From Kovacikia minuta CCNUW1 (GTDB taxonomy: Bacteria > Cyanobacteriota > Cyanobacteriia > Leptolyngbyales > Leptolyngbyaceae): a DNA stretch of 64,000 nucleotides. The DNA lies in the NCBI RefSeq assembly GCF_020091585.1, contig NZ_CP083582.1:1-64000 (forward strand), read 5' to 3'. The notes under the pieces were generated by a model that saw only the letters and a program-made list of their open reading frames with translations, did not search any database and was not told the DNA's origin. Of this stretch, positions 36,357-45,798 are shown piece after piece (position 1 is the stretch's first letter; each line of letters begins with the position of its first letter). The translations under genes were made by a program, and so were the position numbers.

Positions 36357-36398
36357 GGGGTCAGGGGTCAGGGGTCAGGGGTCAGGGGTCAGGGGTCA
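36357..36398. repeat. Heptanucleotide tandem repeat (GGGGTCA)6
   Basis: Six exact copies of the 7-bp unit GGGGTCA, followed to about 36510 by a pyrimidine-rich CCCCTCA/CTCACCTCCCC tract. STRR type; located between the Rrf2 and cysteine synthase genes. Confidence 0.9.
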
Positions 36399-36525
36399 GA
36401 AAAGGATAAAGATATCCCCTCATCACCTCTCCTTCCCCATCTCCCTCATTTCCTTCCCCCTCACCTCCCCCTCACCCCCACCTCCCTCCCCCATCACCCC
36501 CTCACTCACTCCCCTCTGACTCCCT

Positions 36526-37503
36526 ATGCCCATGTACATTGCTCACGATATTACCGAATTGATTGGTCAAACGCCCCTGGTGCAACTGAACCGGATTCCT
36601 CAAGCAGAGGGTTGTGTTGCCCAAATTGTGGTCAAGCTGGAGGGGATGAACCCTTCGGCATCGGTGAAAGACCGAATTGGGATTAGCATGATCAATGCAG
36701 CAGAACAGGAAGGGTTGATTACACCCGGAAAGACAGTTCTGGTGGAACCGACTTCTGGCAATACCGGAATTGCGCTGGCAATGGCGGCAGCAGCAAAGGG
36801 GTATCGGCTGATTTTAACGATGCCAGAAACCATGAGCGGTGAACGGCGCGCCATGCTACGTGCCTATGGAGCAGAATTAGAGCTAACGCCGGGAATTGAG
36901 GGCATGAGTGGTTGTATTCAACGGGCACAAAAAATTGTGGATACCTTACCCAATGCCTACATGCTCCAGCAGTTTCGGAATCCTGCAAATCCCCAGATTC
37001 ATCGGGAAACGACAGCTGAGGAAATCTGGGAAGATACGGATGGCAAGGTCGATATGATTGTTGCTGGGGTTGGCACGGGTGGCACAATTACCGGTGTGGC
37101 AGAGGTGATTAAACAGCGCAAGCCAGAGTTTAAGGCGATCGCAGTTGAACCTGCCAACAGTCCCGTTTTATCGGGAGGTTCACCGGGTCCCCACAAAATT
37201 CAGGGGATTGGTGCGGGGTTTATTCCCCCCGTGTTAAATGTGAGTTTGATCGACGAGGTGATTAGCGTTTCGGATCAGGATGCGATCGCCTATGGACGCC
37301 GCCTTGCCCGCGAAGAAGGATTGCTTTCTGGGATCTCTAGTGGAGCTGCCCTTTATGCTGCAATTCAGGTTGGTCGTCGTCCTGAAAATAAGGGCAAATT
37401 GATTGTTCTGATCCAACCCAGTTTTGGCGAACGTTATTTAAGCACCCCCCTGTTCCAGGACCCGGAATTGACGATGACAGCGCCGGGAGGGAGTAGGGAG
37501 TAG
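36526..37503 (+). CDS. cysK: Cysteine synthase (O-acetylserine sulfhydrylase)
   Basis: 325-aa PLP beta-family enzyme making cysteine from O-acetylserine and sulfide. PLP lysine 48 in [11 protein letters not shown], substrate loop [12 protein letters not shown], phosphate loop [19 protein letters not shown] near the C-terminus. The native end is at about LSTPLFQ; the last few residues (APGGSRE) and the stop codon come from a GGGAGTA heptad repeat. ATG 36532 ([12 protein letters not shown]) is an alternative start. Follows the Rrf2 gene, a likely regulatory partner. Confidence 0.95.
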   Translation: MPMYIAHDITELIGQTPLVQLNRIPQAEGCVAQIVVKLEGMNPSASVKDRIGISMINAAEQEGLITPGKTVLVEPTSGNTGIALAMAAAAKGYRLILTMPETMSGERRAMLRAYGAELELTPGIEGMSGCIQRAQKIVDTLPNAYMLQQFRNPANPQIHRETTAEEIWEDTDGKVDMIVAGVGTGGTITGVAEVIKQRKPEFKAIAVEPANSPVLSGGSPGPHKIQGIGAGFIPPVLNVSLIDEVISVSDQDAIAYGRRLAREEGLLSGISSGAALYAAIQVGRRPENKGKLIVLIQPSFGERYLSTPLFQDPELTMTAPGGSRE

Positions 37504-37551
37504 GGAGTAGGGAGTTTCCTACTCCCCCTTGAGTGGCGATAGAATGGCTCT

Positions 37552-38271
37552 ATGTCTACTTCCGACCACTATCACACCCTTGATGTTAGCCCCTCGGCAA
37601 CTCAGGCAGAAATTAAGCAGGCGTATCGTCGTCTAGCAAAAAAGTTTCATCCAGACAGTAATCGTGAGACGGCGAATCATGAGACGATCGCCCAGGTTAA
37701 TGCAGCCTATGAAGTACTAGGCGATCCGGCAAATCGGAGATCCTATGACCAGCAGCGGGAATACCATGCTGGTCTGGAGTCGGCTGAGTTAACCGTTGAT
37801 CGAGTCAGTCGTCAGCAGCGAGCGGCGACTGCTCAGGCACGCTATCGAAAGCAGCAACAGACCGGAAAACAGGCAGATGAACTGCTCCAGCAATGGCTAA
37901 ATCGGGTCTATACCCCCGTTAGCCGGATAGTTTATCAAATTTTGAAGCCGCTCAACGAGCAAATCGACTATCTTGCTGCCGATCCATTTGATGATGACCT
38001 GATGGAGGACTTTCAGAATTACCTGGAGGACTGCCGGGAATTACTTAAAAAAGCGGAAACCACTTTTCGCTCCTTACCCAATCCACCTAGCGTTGCTGGG
38101 GTTGCTGCTCACCTTTACTATTGCCTGCATCAGGTGGGTGATGGAATTGAGCAATTGGAAACCTTTACCATGAACTACGACGACTCCTACCTGCACACCG
38201 GGCAGGAACTATTTAGAATTGCTGCCGGACTTCGGCGGGAAGCGCAAGCGGGCGTGAAGGAGATTGCCTGA
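37552..38271 (+). CDS. J-domain (DnaJ-like) protein
   Basis: 239 aa. N-terminal J domain about residues 4-70 with the HPD tripeptide (KKFHPDSNRE) that stimulates DnaK, then a helical region (about 85-235) without G/F, zinc-finger or DnaJ C-terminal domains. It is therefore a type III J protein; its client is unknown. Monocistronic. Confidence 0.92.
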   Translation: MSTSDHYHTLDVSPSATQAEIKQAYRRLAKKFHPDSNRETANHETIAQVNAAYEVLGDPANRRSYDQQREYHAGLESAELTVDRVSRQQRAATAQARYRKQQQTGKQADELLQQWLNRVYTPVSRIVYQILKPLNEQIDYLAADPFDDDLMEDFQNYLEDCRELLKKAETTFRSLPNPPSVAGVAAHLYYCLHQVGDGIEQLETFTMNYDDSYLHTGQELFRIAAGLRREAQAGVKEIA

Positions 38272-38402
38272 TTCCCATCCACCTTAAAAATTTGATGGCG
38301 TAGAATAGCTCCGTAAATTTTCGGACGAGAATTCTGCATCTTCACCCTATCCTTATAGATCCCCCAGAGGTTAAAGACTGATATCAGATTAAATTGAGAA
38401 TA

Positions 38403-38498
38403 GGGCAGATGCCTGTAGGGGCGGGTTTAGTTAGTCAACTATCCAGTTGAAGCAAAAATCTCAACAAAACCCGCCCTTACGATTGTTCGCATTTGCCC
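38403..38498. mobile_element. Palindromic element with GTAGGGGCGGGTTT core
   Basis: Inverted ends GGGCAGATGC (38403-38412) / GCATTTGCCC (38489-38498) surround GTAGGGGCGGGTTT...AAACCCGCCCTTAC. Related in its core to the elements at 3807, 21667, 43832 and 63325, but with different ends. No ORF. Confidence 0.6.
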
Positions 38499-38555
38499 AG
38501 AAGTTTAGTTAAATCAGTTGAGAACTGGGGTAGAGACTAAGGTATGGCTTGAAAA

Positions 38556-41500
38556 GTGTTAGCTGTGGACACACAACGGACTAGCAAGCGGGTTGTCCAA
38601 CTGGCGATCGCCCTTACGACCTTCACTGGGGCGATCGTTCTGTTGGGCTGGCAATTCGACATCACCCTGATCAAACAGGGTTTCCCCGATAGTCCTGCCA
38701 CAATGAAAGCAAATACTGCGTTGTGTTTTTTGTTGGCAGGTCTTTCATTAGCGGCAACACAGGCAAAAGTACACAGTAACAACGCAACCCTGACCAGGTG
38801 GCTGAAATGCTTAATTCTTAGTTTTACTTTTTTGGTTTTTCTAATCAGTTCGCTCACGCTTAGCCAGTATCTGTTGGGCTGGAATCTGGGAATTGACCAA
38901 CTCCTGGTTAAGGATGCTACTCCCTCGGCAACAACGCTTTCTCCGGGGCGAATGGCGGAATTAACAGCGATCAATTTTTTACTGACAAGTATTGTCCTGG
39001 GGCTGCTCTATCTAAAAACTGAGCGGGCAATTGGGGTAGCCCAGGGTTTGGGTGTGCTGATTCTCCTAATTACCTTTTTGCCCTTAACGGGACATGTTTT
39101 TGGGGCAAGTCCTGCCTATGAAGTTGTTCTGCGAACGCAGAGTGTGGCAAACCATACATTGGTCGCATTTTTGGCGCTGAGTGGGGGAATTCTGGCTATC
39201 TGCCCCGATCGCGGACTGATGCAAATCATGACCAGTCCCTTCGTTGGCGGCATCATAGCACGCCGGATATTACCGTGGGCACTGCCTGTTCCACTGCTGC
39301 TGAACTGGCTCACCTTTCTGGGAGAAAAGCACGGTTGGTATAACTCCGCCTTCGGTTATGCCTTTCGGGTCTTTGTCATGAGTGGGGTGATTGCCGTTTT
39401 AGTTGGGTGGACGGCACAATCACTGAACCAGTTAGACCACAAGCGCACCCAGGCAAAACGATCGCTCCAGGAAGCGAATGAAATGCTGGAAAGGCGCGTC
39501 ACAGAACGAACGGCTGATTTACAAAAAATGAACGATCGCCTGCAAATCGAGTTGATTGAACGGGAGCGGGCAGAACAGGCGTTGCAGGAGAGCGAGCTGA
39601 AATTCCGGGCATTGTTTGATCAAAGTTTCCAATTTACTGGGCTGCTGCATCCCGATGGGACGTTGTTGGAACTGAACCAACCCACACTCGATCTCATCGA
39701 AGAATTCGGTGAGGTGGCGATCGGTCGGCTGTTCTGGGATCGGGCGGTTTGGGGAGCGGAGGGGCGGATCAGGCTGCAAGCAGCAATTACCCAAGCATTG
39801 ACAGGCGAACTGGTTCGGCTTGAAATGCCTTTATACGCCCTGGATGGTACCTTGCTACAAGCAAGTGATGGCAGTTTAGTTATCCATGACATCACCATCA
39901 AAACTGCCAAAAATGCAGCGGGTCAGATTCTGTTTCTGATCGTTGAAGGGCGGGATATTAGTGAACAAAAACGGGTAGAAACCTCCTTTGCTCAGTTGGC
40001 GGCGATCGTTGAGTCCTCAGACGACGCCATTATCAGCAAAAATTTGGATGGCATCGTCACAACCTGGAATAAAGGTGCCGAGAAGGTTTTTGGTTATGCC
40101 GCTGAAGAGATGATTGGTCAACCGCTGACACGCATCGTCCCCTCCGACCGTCTCAATGAGATCCCGATCATTCTGCAAAAAATTCAGCAAGACGAGAGCA
40201 TCGAGCATTACGAGACGGTGCGACTGCGAAAAGACGGTGAGCGGATAGATATTTCGGTCACGATTTCTCCCATTAAAAACGCTGCGGGTAAGGTGATTGG
40301 TGCTTCTGCGATTAAACGGGACATCCGCGATCGCAAACAGATTGAAAAAACCCTGCGCCAGTACGAACGCATTGTTGCCGCCACCACCGATGCGATCAGC
40401 CTGGTTGATCGAAACTATCAATACCGCACTGCAAATCAGGCATACCTGACCTGGCACCAAAAAACCTGCACTGAACTGATTGGGCATCCCGTGAGTGCTG
40501 TGGTTGGGCAAACCCTATTTGAAAGCCTCAATTAAACCTCGACTTGATCAATGCTTGACCGGACAAACGGTTCAATACGAACTGTGGGTCAATTACCCAA
40601 CAGTGGGTCCCCAATTCGTCAGTGCCACCTATGCTCCCTATGTGGAAACCGATGGCACCATTTCTGGGGTGGTGGTGAGTCTGCGCAATATTACTCAACT
40701 TAAACAGGCGGAAACTGCTCTCCAGCAAAGCGAAGAACGCCTGCAACTGGCATTTGAAGCCTCCGGTGATGGCTTATGGGACTGGCACATTTCGACTGGA
40801 ACCGTCTACTACAGCCCGCAATATTTTCAAATGTTGGGCTATGCCGCCGATGAATTACCCCAGGAGTTAAGCACCTGGGAACAATTAGTACACCCAGAGG
40901 ATATGGTTTGGGTCAGGGAAATTCTGGCAGCCCACCTGAAGGACAATTCCTCCTATTCGTTTGATTATCGTTTGAAAACCCAATCAGGGGAATGGAAGTG
41001 GGTCGCAGACTATGGCAGGGTGGTGGCATGGGATGACCAGGGCAACCCACTGCGGATGATTGGCACCCATCGGGATATTCACAAACGCAAACAGGCTGAA
41101 AAGGAACTGGCCCTGCAACGCCGTGATTGCCCAAAACATGGCAGAAGGGATCTGTCTGGTAGGAGCCACGGATGGCACGATCGTCTACGCCAACCCCAAA
41201 TTTGAGCAAATGTTTGGTTACAACCCCGGCGAACTGGTGGGTCGGAATGTATCTGTAGTGAACTACCAGGATGAACAGATTGACCCGCATGAGGTTGCCC
41301 GACTTCTGATGCAGGAAATATTGACCCGGGGGGAAGCCACCTACGAAATTCTTAACGTTAATAAAGATGGTACGCCCTTCTGGTGTCGAGCAACCACGAG
41401 TTTGTTTGGGCACCCTGAATACGGCAACGTTTTAGTCGGAGTTCATCAGGACATCACGGAACGCAAGCAAGTTGAGGAGAAAATTCAAGCTTCTTTGACC

Positions 41501-42103
41501 GAAAAAGAGGTGTTGCTCAAGGAAATTCACCACCGCGTCAAAAATAACCTGGGTATTGTCAGTGGATTGCTGCAAATGCAACTCCGGCGAACACAAGATA
41601 CTCAAGCAGCGGCAATTTTGCGCGACAGCCAAAACCGCATTGCTTCCATTGCCCTGGTACATGAAAAACTCTATCGCTCAGAGGATCTGGCAAATGTTGA
41701 CTTCGCCCAGTACATTGCTGATCTTACTGCCTATCTGTTTGGGTCTTACAACATCCGTGCTAACCAAATTCGGCTCTATACTCAGATCACTGAAGTTGGG
41801 TTGGATATTGAGAGGGCTGTTCCGTTTGGTTTAATCATCAATGAACTGATTTCCAATGCGCTGAAGCACGCTTTCCCAGGCGATCGCCCCGGTGAAATTG
41901 AAGTCAGGCTCGTCCAGGATACCCCCGATACTCTCACGCTTCTGGTTCGAGATAATGGCGTCGGTTTGCCCCCCGACTTTGATATTCAACACACCAAGAC
42001 GCTTGGGATGTCTTTAATTCAAGGTCTTGCCAAACAACTTCGGGGAGCGATCACAATCCATTCCCACCTGGGAACAGAATTCAAGATTTCTTTCAGGAGA
42101 TAA
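38556..42103 (+). CDS. Membrane multi-PAS sensor histidine kinase (HisKA_2 type), twice frameshifted
   Basis: Corrected length about 1181 aa. The N-terminus has seven or eight hydrophobic segments (about residues 10-290), then a coiled coil (RRVTERTADLQKMNDRLQIELIERERAEQALQ), several PAS/PAC domains (to about residue 960), the HisKA_2 dimerisation motif EIHHRVKNNLGIVSGLLQMQLRR with the phospho-His, and a HATPase domain (LIINELISNALKHAFPG, RDNGVGLPPDFD). Reading is broken at AA 40530-40531 and CC 41121-41122; removing one base at each gives LFESLIKPRLDQ and ALQRVIAQNMAEGICLV. The GTG at 38556 is the track start; a second GTG is at 38565. Stop and next start overlap (TAATG), so it is coupled to the downstream response regulator-kinase. 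Confidence 0.9.
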
Positions 42104-43821
42104 TGGAAATGAGTATGGAGCGCTCTATTACCATGATCGGTTCGCCCTTAGACCCCAATCCTGCAAGCATGCCGCGCATTCTCGTGGTTGAAGACGAGTA
42201 TGTGCTGGCAATGAGTTTACAAGAAAGTCTGGAGTCTCTCGGATACGCCGTGCCAGACATCCTAGACTCCGCCGAAGCGGCGATCGAGAAAGCGCTGGAA
42301 TTGCGCCCCGATCTCGTACTGATGGACATCCGGCTACGGGGTGAAGCCGATGGTATTCAAGCAGCCGAATATATTTGGAATGAGTTACAAATTCCCGTCA
42401 TTTATCTTACGGGACATTCGGATCGGAGTACGGTAGAGCGAGCAACCCAAACCTTACCCTTTGGCTACCTGCTGAAACCCATCAAAGATCAGGAACTGTA
42501 TGTTGCAATTAAAACTGCGCTCAGCCGCTGTGAACGGGAGCAGTTTTTGAGTACGGTGCTGCGGGGGATGGGAGACGGAGTGCTGGTCGTTGATCCCCAA
42601 TTGCGCGTCAAATACCTCAACCGGGTTGCCGAAACCCTCACAGGCTGGCTTCTGGACGAAGCCAGAGATCGCCACTTAACCGAGGTATTTAACCTAGTCG
42701 ATGAGCGAACCCAGCTTCCAGCAGAAAACCCGCTTAGCACAGCACTACAGCAAGGAAGCACAATTTATATCAACGATCGCTTCCTGCTCATTCGCAAAGA
42801 CGGAGACGTCGTGCCGGTTACAGACAGCGCTACTCCCCTGAGAGATACCCGTGGCAGGATGACCGGAGCCGTCCTGGTGTTTCGAGATGACACCCGACGA
42901 CGGCTGCTTGAAGAACGAAATTTTGCCGTGGAGCGCGCCAATCAGCAGGCAGTTCAAATTGCTGAATTGGAACGTTTGAATCAAGTTAAGGACGATTTTC
43001 TGGCAACCACCTCGCACGAGTTGCGTACCCCCTTGTCCAATATCAAATTGGCAATTCATCTGTTAGAAGAGGTCTTGAATCGCGAGGGACTCCTCGACTC
43101 AGAAGCCCCTTTGGCAGGGCAAAATGTGGGGCGCTACGTCAAAATTCTGCGGGATCAGTGCGATAAGGAACTGGGTTTAATCAATGATTTGCTGGACATG
43201 CGGGCGATCGATGCCGATGCCTATCCCCTGGAATATACCCCCATCCAACTTCAGGATTGGCTCCCCCACCTTGCCGAACGCTTTTACGAACGCGCGACCA
43301 CCCATCAACAGACCTTACAGGTGAATACCTCCTCTGACCTTCCACCCGTCGTTTCAGATCTGCAAAGCCTCACCCGAATTGTCTCAGAACTGCTGAACAA
43401 TGCCTGTAAGTATACGCCTCCTGGTGGGGCGATCGTTCTCTCTGCAAGGGTTGTGGAAGAGAAAAGAGATGGGGAAGGTGGGGGAGATAGAGAAGGTGGA
43501 GAAGATGGGGGGGGCATCCAGAATTCAATTCAAACTTCAAACTTCAAACTTCAAACTTCTCCCCCCACGCTCCTCATCACCGTCAGCAATTCCGGCGTCG
43601 AAATTCCCCCCGCAGAACAGGCTCGAATTTTTGATCCGTTCTACCGTATTCCCAAAAGCGATCCCTGGAAGCATGGTGGCACAGGTCTGGGTTTAGCGTT
43701 GATTAAAAAACTGGCTGAACACCTGGGAGCCAGCCTTTCAGTGTCCAGCGGCAGGGGAAGTACAACGTTTGCGCTGGGGTTTCCGCTGGATTCCCTGGGG
43801 AAAGGGAGTTTTGAGTGTTAA
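42103..43821 (+). CDS. Response regulator-PAS-histidine kinase hybrid
   Basis: 572 aa. Receiver domain (residues about 24-140: RILVVEDEYVLAM, phospho-Asp in LVLMDIRLRGEADG, LKPIKD), PAS domain (about 150-270), HisKA with ATTSHELRTPLSNIKLAIHLLEE and a HATPase domain (LLNNACKYTPPGG N-box; GGTGLGLALIKKLAEHLG). A 37-residue low-complexity insertion (KRDGEGGGDREGGEDGG...) lies between the N and G boxes. It starts on the last base of the upstream kinase stop, with AGGAG inside that gene's end. The receiver is probably the direct target of the upstream kinase. Confidence 0.9.
   Translation: MEMSMERSITMIGSPLDPNPASMPRILVVEDEYVLAMSLQESLESLGYAVPDILDSAEAAIEKALELRPDLVLMDIRLRGEADGIQAAEYIWNELQIPVIYLTGHSDRSTVERATQTLPFGYLLKPIKDQELYVAIKTALSRCEREQFLSTVLRGMGDGVLVVDPQLRVKYLNRVAETLTGWLLDEARDRHLTEVFNLVDERTQLPAENPLSTALQQGSTIYINDRFLLIRKDGDVVPVTDSATPLRDTRGRMTGAVLVFRDDTRRRLLEERNFAVERANQQAVQIAELERLNQVKDDFLATTSHELRTPLSNIKLAIHLLEEVLNREGLLDSEAPLAGQNVGRYVKILRDQCDKELGLINDLLDMRAIDADAYPLEYTPIQLQDWLPHLAERFYERATTHQQTLQVNTSSDLPPVVSDLQSLTRIVSELLNNACKYTPPGGAIVLSARVVEEKRDGEGGGDREGGEDGGGIQNSIQTSNFKLQTSPPTLLITVSNSGVEIPPAEQARIFDPFYRIPKSDPWKHGGTGLGLALIKKLAEHLGASLSVSSGRGSTTFALGFPLDSLGKGSFEC
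43451..43563. repeat. Low-complexity insertion inside the hybrid kinase
   Basis: GGGGAAGGTGGGGGAGATAGAGAAGG units followed by three copies of the 9-mer CTTCAAACT. Translated in frame within the HATPase domain. Same vocabulary as the intergenic repeats. Confidence 0.75.
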
Positions 43822-43831
43822 GTTTTGAGTG

Positions 43832-43960
43832 TTAAGGAGATTTCTAAGAAAGAAGATACCCCATCGTAGGGGCAGGTTTAGCCAAAAGTTTCACGATCCA
43901 TGCAAATGACTCATGCAAAACCTGCCCTTACAGGTATTTTGTTTGTCAAAAATCTCCTAA
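43832..43960. mobile_element. MITE-like element, TTAGGAGATTTC family, copy 2
   Basis: 129 bp with ends TTAAGGAGATTTCT and AAATCTCCTAA in inverted orientation and an inner GTAGGGGCAGGTTT/AACCTGCCCTTAC pair. Matches the 21667-21794 element in ends, order and length. Located just after the hybrid kinase. Confidence 0.75.
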
Positions 43961-44110
43961 GTTTCTCTCTTCTGAAAAAGAAGGTGGCAGGGGGAGAAGC
44001 GTTTGAGTTCAAGTTTTAGGTAGAGTAATATTCTCAATTTCCGGATTTTTACGGCATTTTTGGGAAAATGCTGTTAACATGCTGCATGCAAGAGCTGCGT
44101 AGGGACGCAG

Positions 44111-45536
44111 ATGTGTGGGTCGAGGAAGCCTGTGAAAGATCCGAATCAACCTTCTATTCAACCAACGCCAATTCATTCCGTACTCAAGAAACTGCCAAGC
44201 CAGAAAAGGTTTCGCTGGCTCTGGTTTTTGTTTGGGCTGGTTGGTGTGGCAATGGTTTCGGCAACGGCAGGGGCACTGTTTGCCGTTACGCTGTCAAGTA
44301 CGCCGCTGATGCAACGAAAACTCAGCCCTGCGGAGGCAGCGGTTTTTTCGAAGGGCGATCGCATTTCTTCCAGTGCCAGTCTACAATTGCCAGAACTGAC
44401 CCGTCCTGTAAATGTCTTGGTTCTGGGTGTCAAAGTTCTCACTACGGATGTTTCTGACCCACCCGCCAACGCAAATAAATTGGGCTATCACGCATTGGTT
44501 AACTCCTTCGACGGGTTAACGGATACGATGCTGTTACTCCGGTTTAATCCCGTAGACAAAAAGTTGGTTGTCCTCTCAATCCCCAGGGATACCCGGGTGC
44601 AAATTCCGGGCTTCCGGGTTGCCAAAATCAATGAAGCCAATGTGGATGGTGGACCCGCATTAGTTGCCAGAACCAGCAGTGAACTATTGGGTGGTGTGGG
44701 TATCGATCGCTACGTCACCATTAATGTGCAAGGGGTGCAGGCGTTGGTGGAAGCACTGGGTGGCGTGAGTGTTTACGTCCCCAAAGATATGAAATACCAG
44801 GACGATAGCCAGCATTTGTATATTAATTTAAAGGCGGGCAGGCAACATTTGAAGGGGGATCAAGTGCTGCAATTGTTGCGCTTCCGTTACGACGAGTATG
44901 GGGACATTGGGCGCATTCAGCGGCAGCAGATGGTGATGCGGGCAATGATGGAACAATCCCTCAATCCGGCAACGGTGACACGCCTACCCAAGATTTTGTC
45001 GGTCATCCAGACCCACATTGATACCAATTTGAGCGTCGAAGAACTGGTGGCGCTGGTTGGGTATGCCACCCAGATCGATCGCTCCAATGTGCAAATGCTG
45101 GTTGTCCCCGGAGATTTTAGTGAGCCAGGTCAGTATGATGCCAGCTATTGGCTACCAAACCAGGGCAAGATTGAAACCATGATGGCCCAATATTTTGGGC
45201 GCGGCTCTGGCACGAGTCGAGACAGCAACTCCCCGTTCCCTCAAAATTTCGATTCAAGATAGTACCCGCCGTACTGGTGCAGCCCAGGCACTGATCAACA
45301 CCTTGAGGAAGGTTGGCTACTCCAACACCACGGTAGATTTGCCCTACACCGAACCCCTGCAAACTACCCGCATTGTTGCCCAGCAGGGCGACGAGGCAGG
45401 CGCTGAAGCCATTCGCCGCTCCCTTGGCTTTGGCGAAGTCCGCATTGAAAGCACAGGCGACCTTACTTCTGATGTCACCATTCAACTGGGTCAGGATGGG
45501 GTGCAAAAACTCCAGCCCGGTAAGGCAGTGAATTAA
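44111..45536 (+). CDS. LytR-CpsA-Psr (LCP) family protein, frameshifted
   Basis: Membrane-anchored enzyme family that attaches glycopolymers to the cell wall. Cytoplasmic basic stretch, one transmembrane helix (WLWFLFGLVGVAMVSATAGALFAV, about 38-62), LCP domain with NVLVLGVK, GLTDTMLLLRFNPVDKKLVVLSIPRDTRV (catalytic Arg/Asp motif) and LLRFRYDEYGDIGRIQRQQ, then a C-terminal LytR_C domain. The frame breaks at CCCC 45231-45234; one C less gives SNSRSLKISIQDSTRRTGAAQAL and joins the LytR_C part. Corrected length is about 474 aa. An alternative start is the GTG at 44132. Confidence 0.9.
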
Positions 45537-45798
45537 AAAAAGGATAAAGGATGAAGGATAAAGGATGAAAAAGTGAGCGCGGAGGAAAGAGATAGGGGAG
45601 ATGGGGGAGATAGCAATCTTTGATTGAGTGGAGTGCCTGTCCCTTTAAGTAAATCAAAGGGTCAAGGGAGGGAAGCTGCGTTCAACTGAAATCCACGATA
45701 AAAGGGGTATCTTTCTTCCTGAAGGAATTGTGGAGTTAATGAGACAGTTTTTATCCTTTATCCCTGATCCCTGATCCTTTATCTTTATCCCCCGCCCC
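45537..45798. repeat. Low-complexity intergenic tract
   Basis: AGGATAAAGGATGAAGGATAAAGGATG and GGGGAGATGGGGGAGATAG-type repeats at the left, and TTTATCCCTGATCCCTGATCCTTTATC at the right, forming potential long-range inverted repeats. No ORF is convincing. Confidence 0.5.

Noticed and set aside
36357-36398. Regular short repeats that might suggest a CRISPR array
   Set aside because: The unit is a 7-bp tandem (GGGGTCA) with no spacers and no cas genes nearby. It is an STRR-type repeat, as are those at 21605-21650 and 52125-52190.
44068-44457. 129-codon ORF overlapping the start of the LCP gene
   Set aside because: Out of frame with the LCP gene, cysteine-rich nonsense composition.
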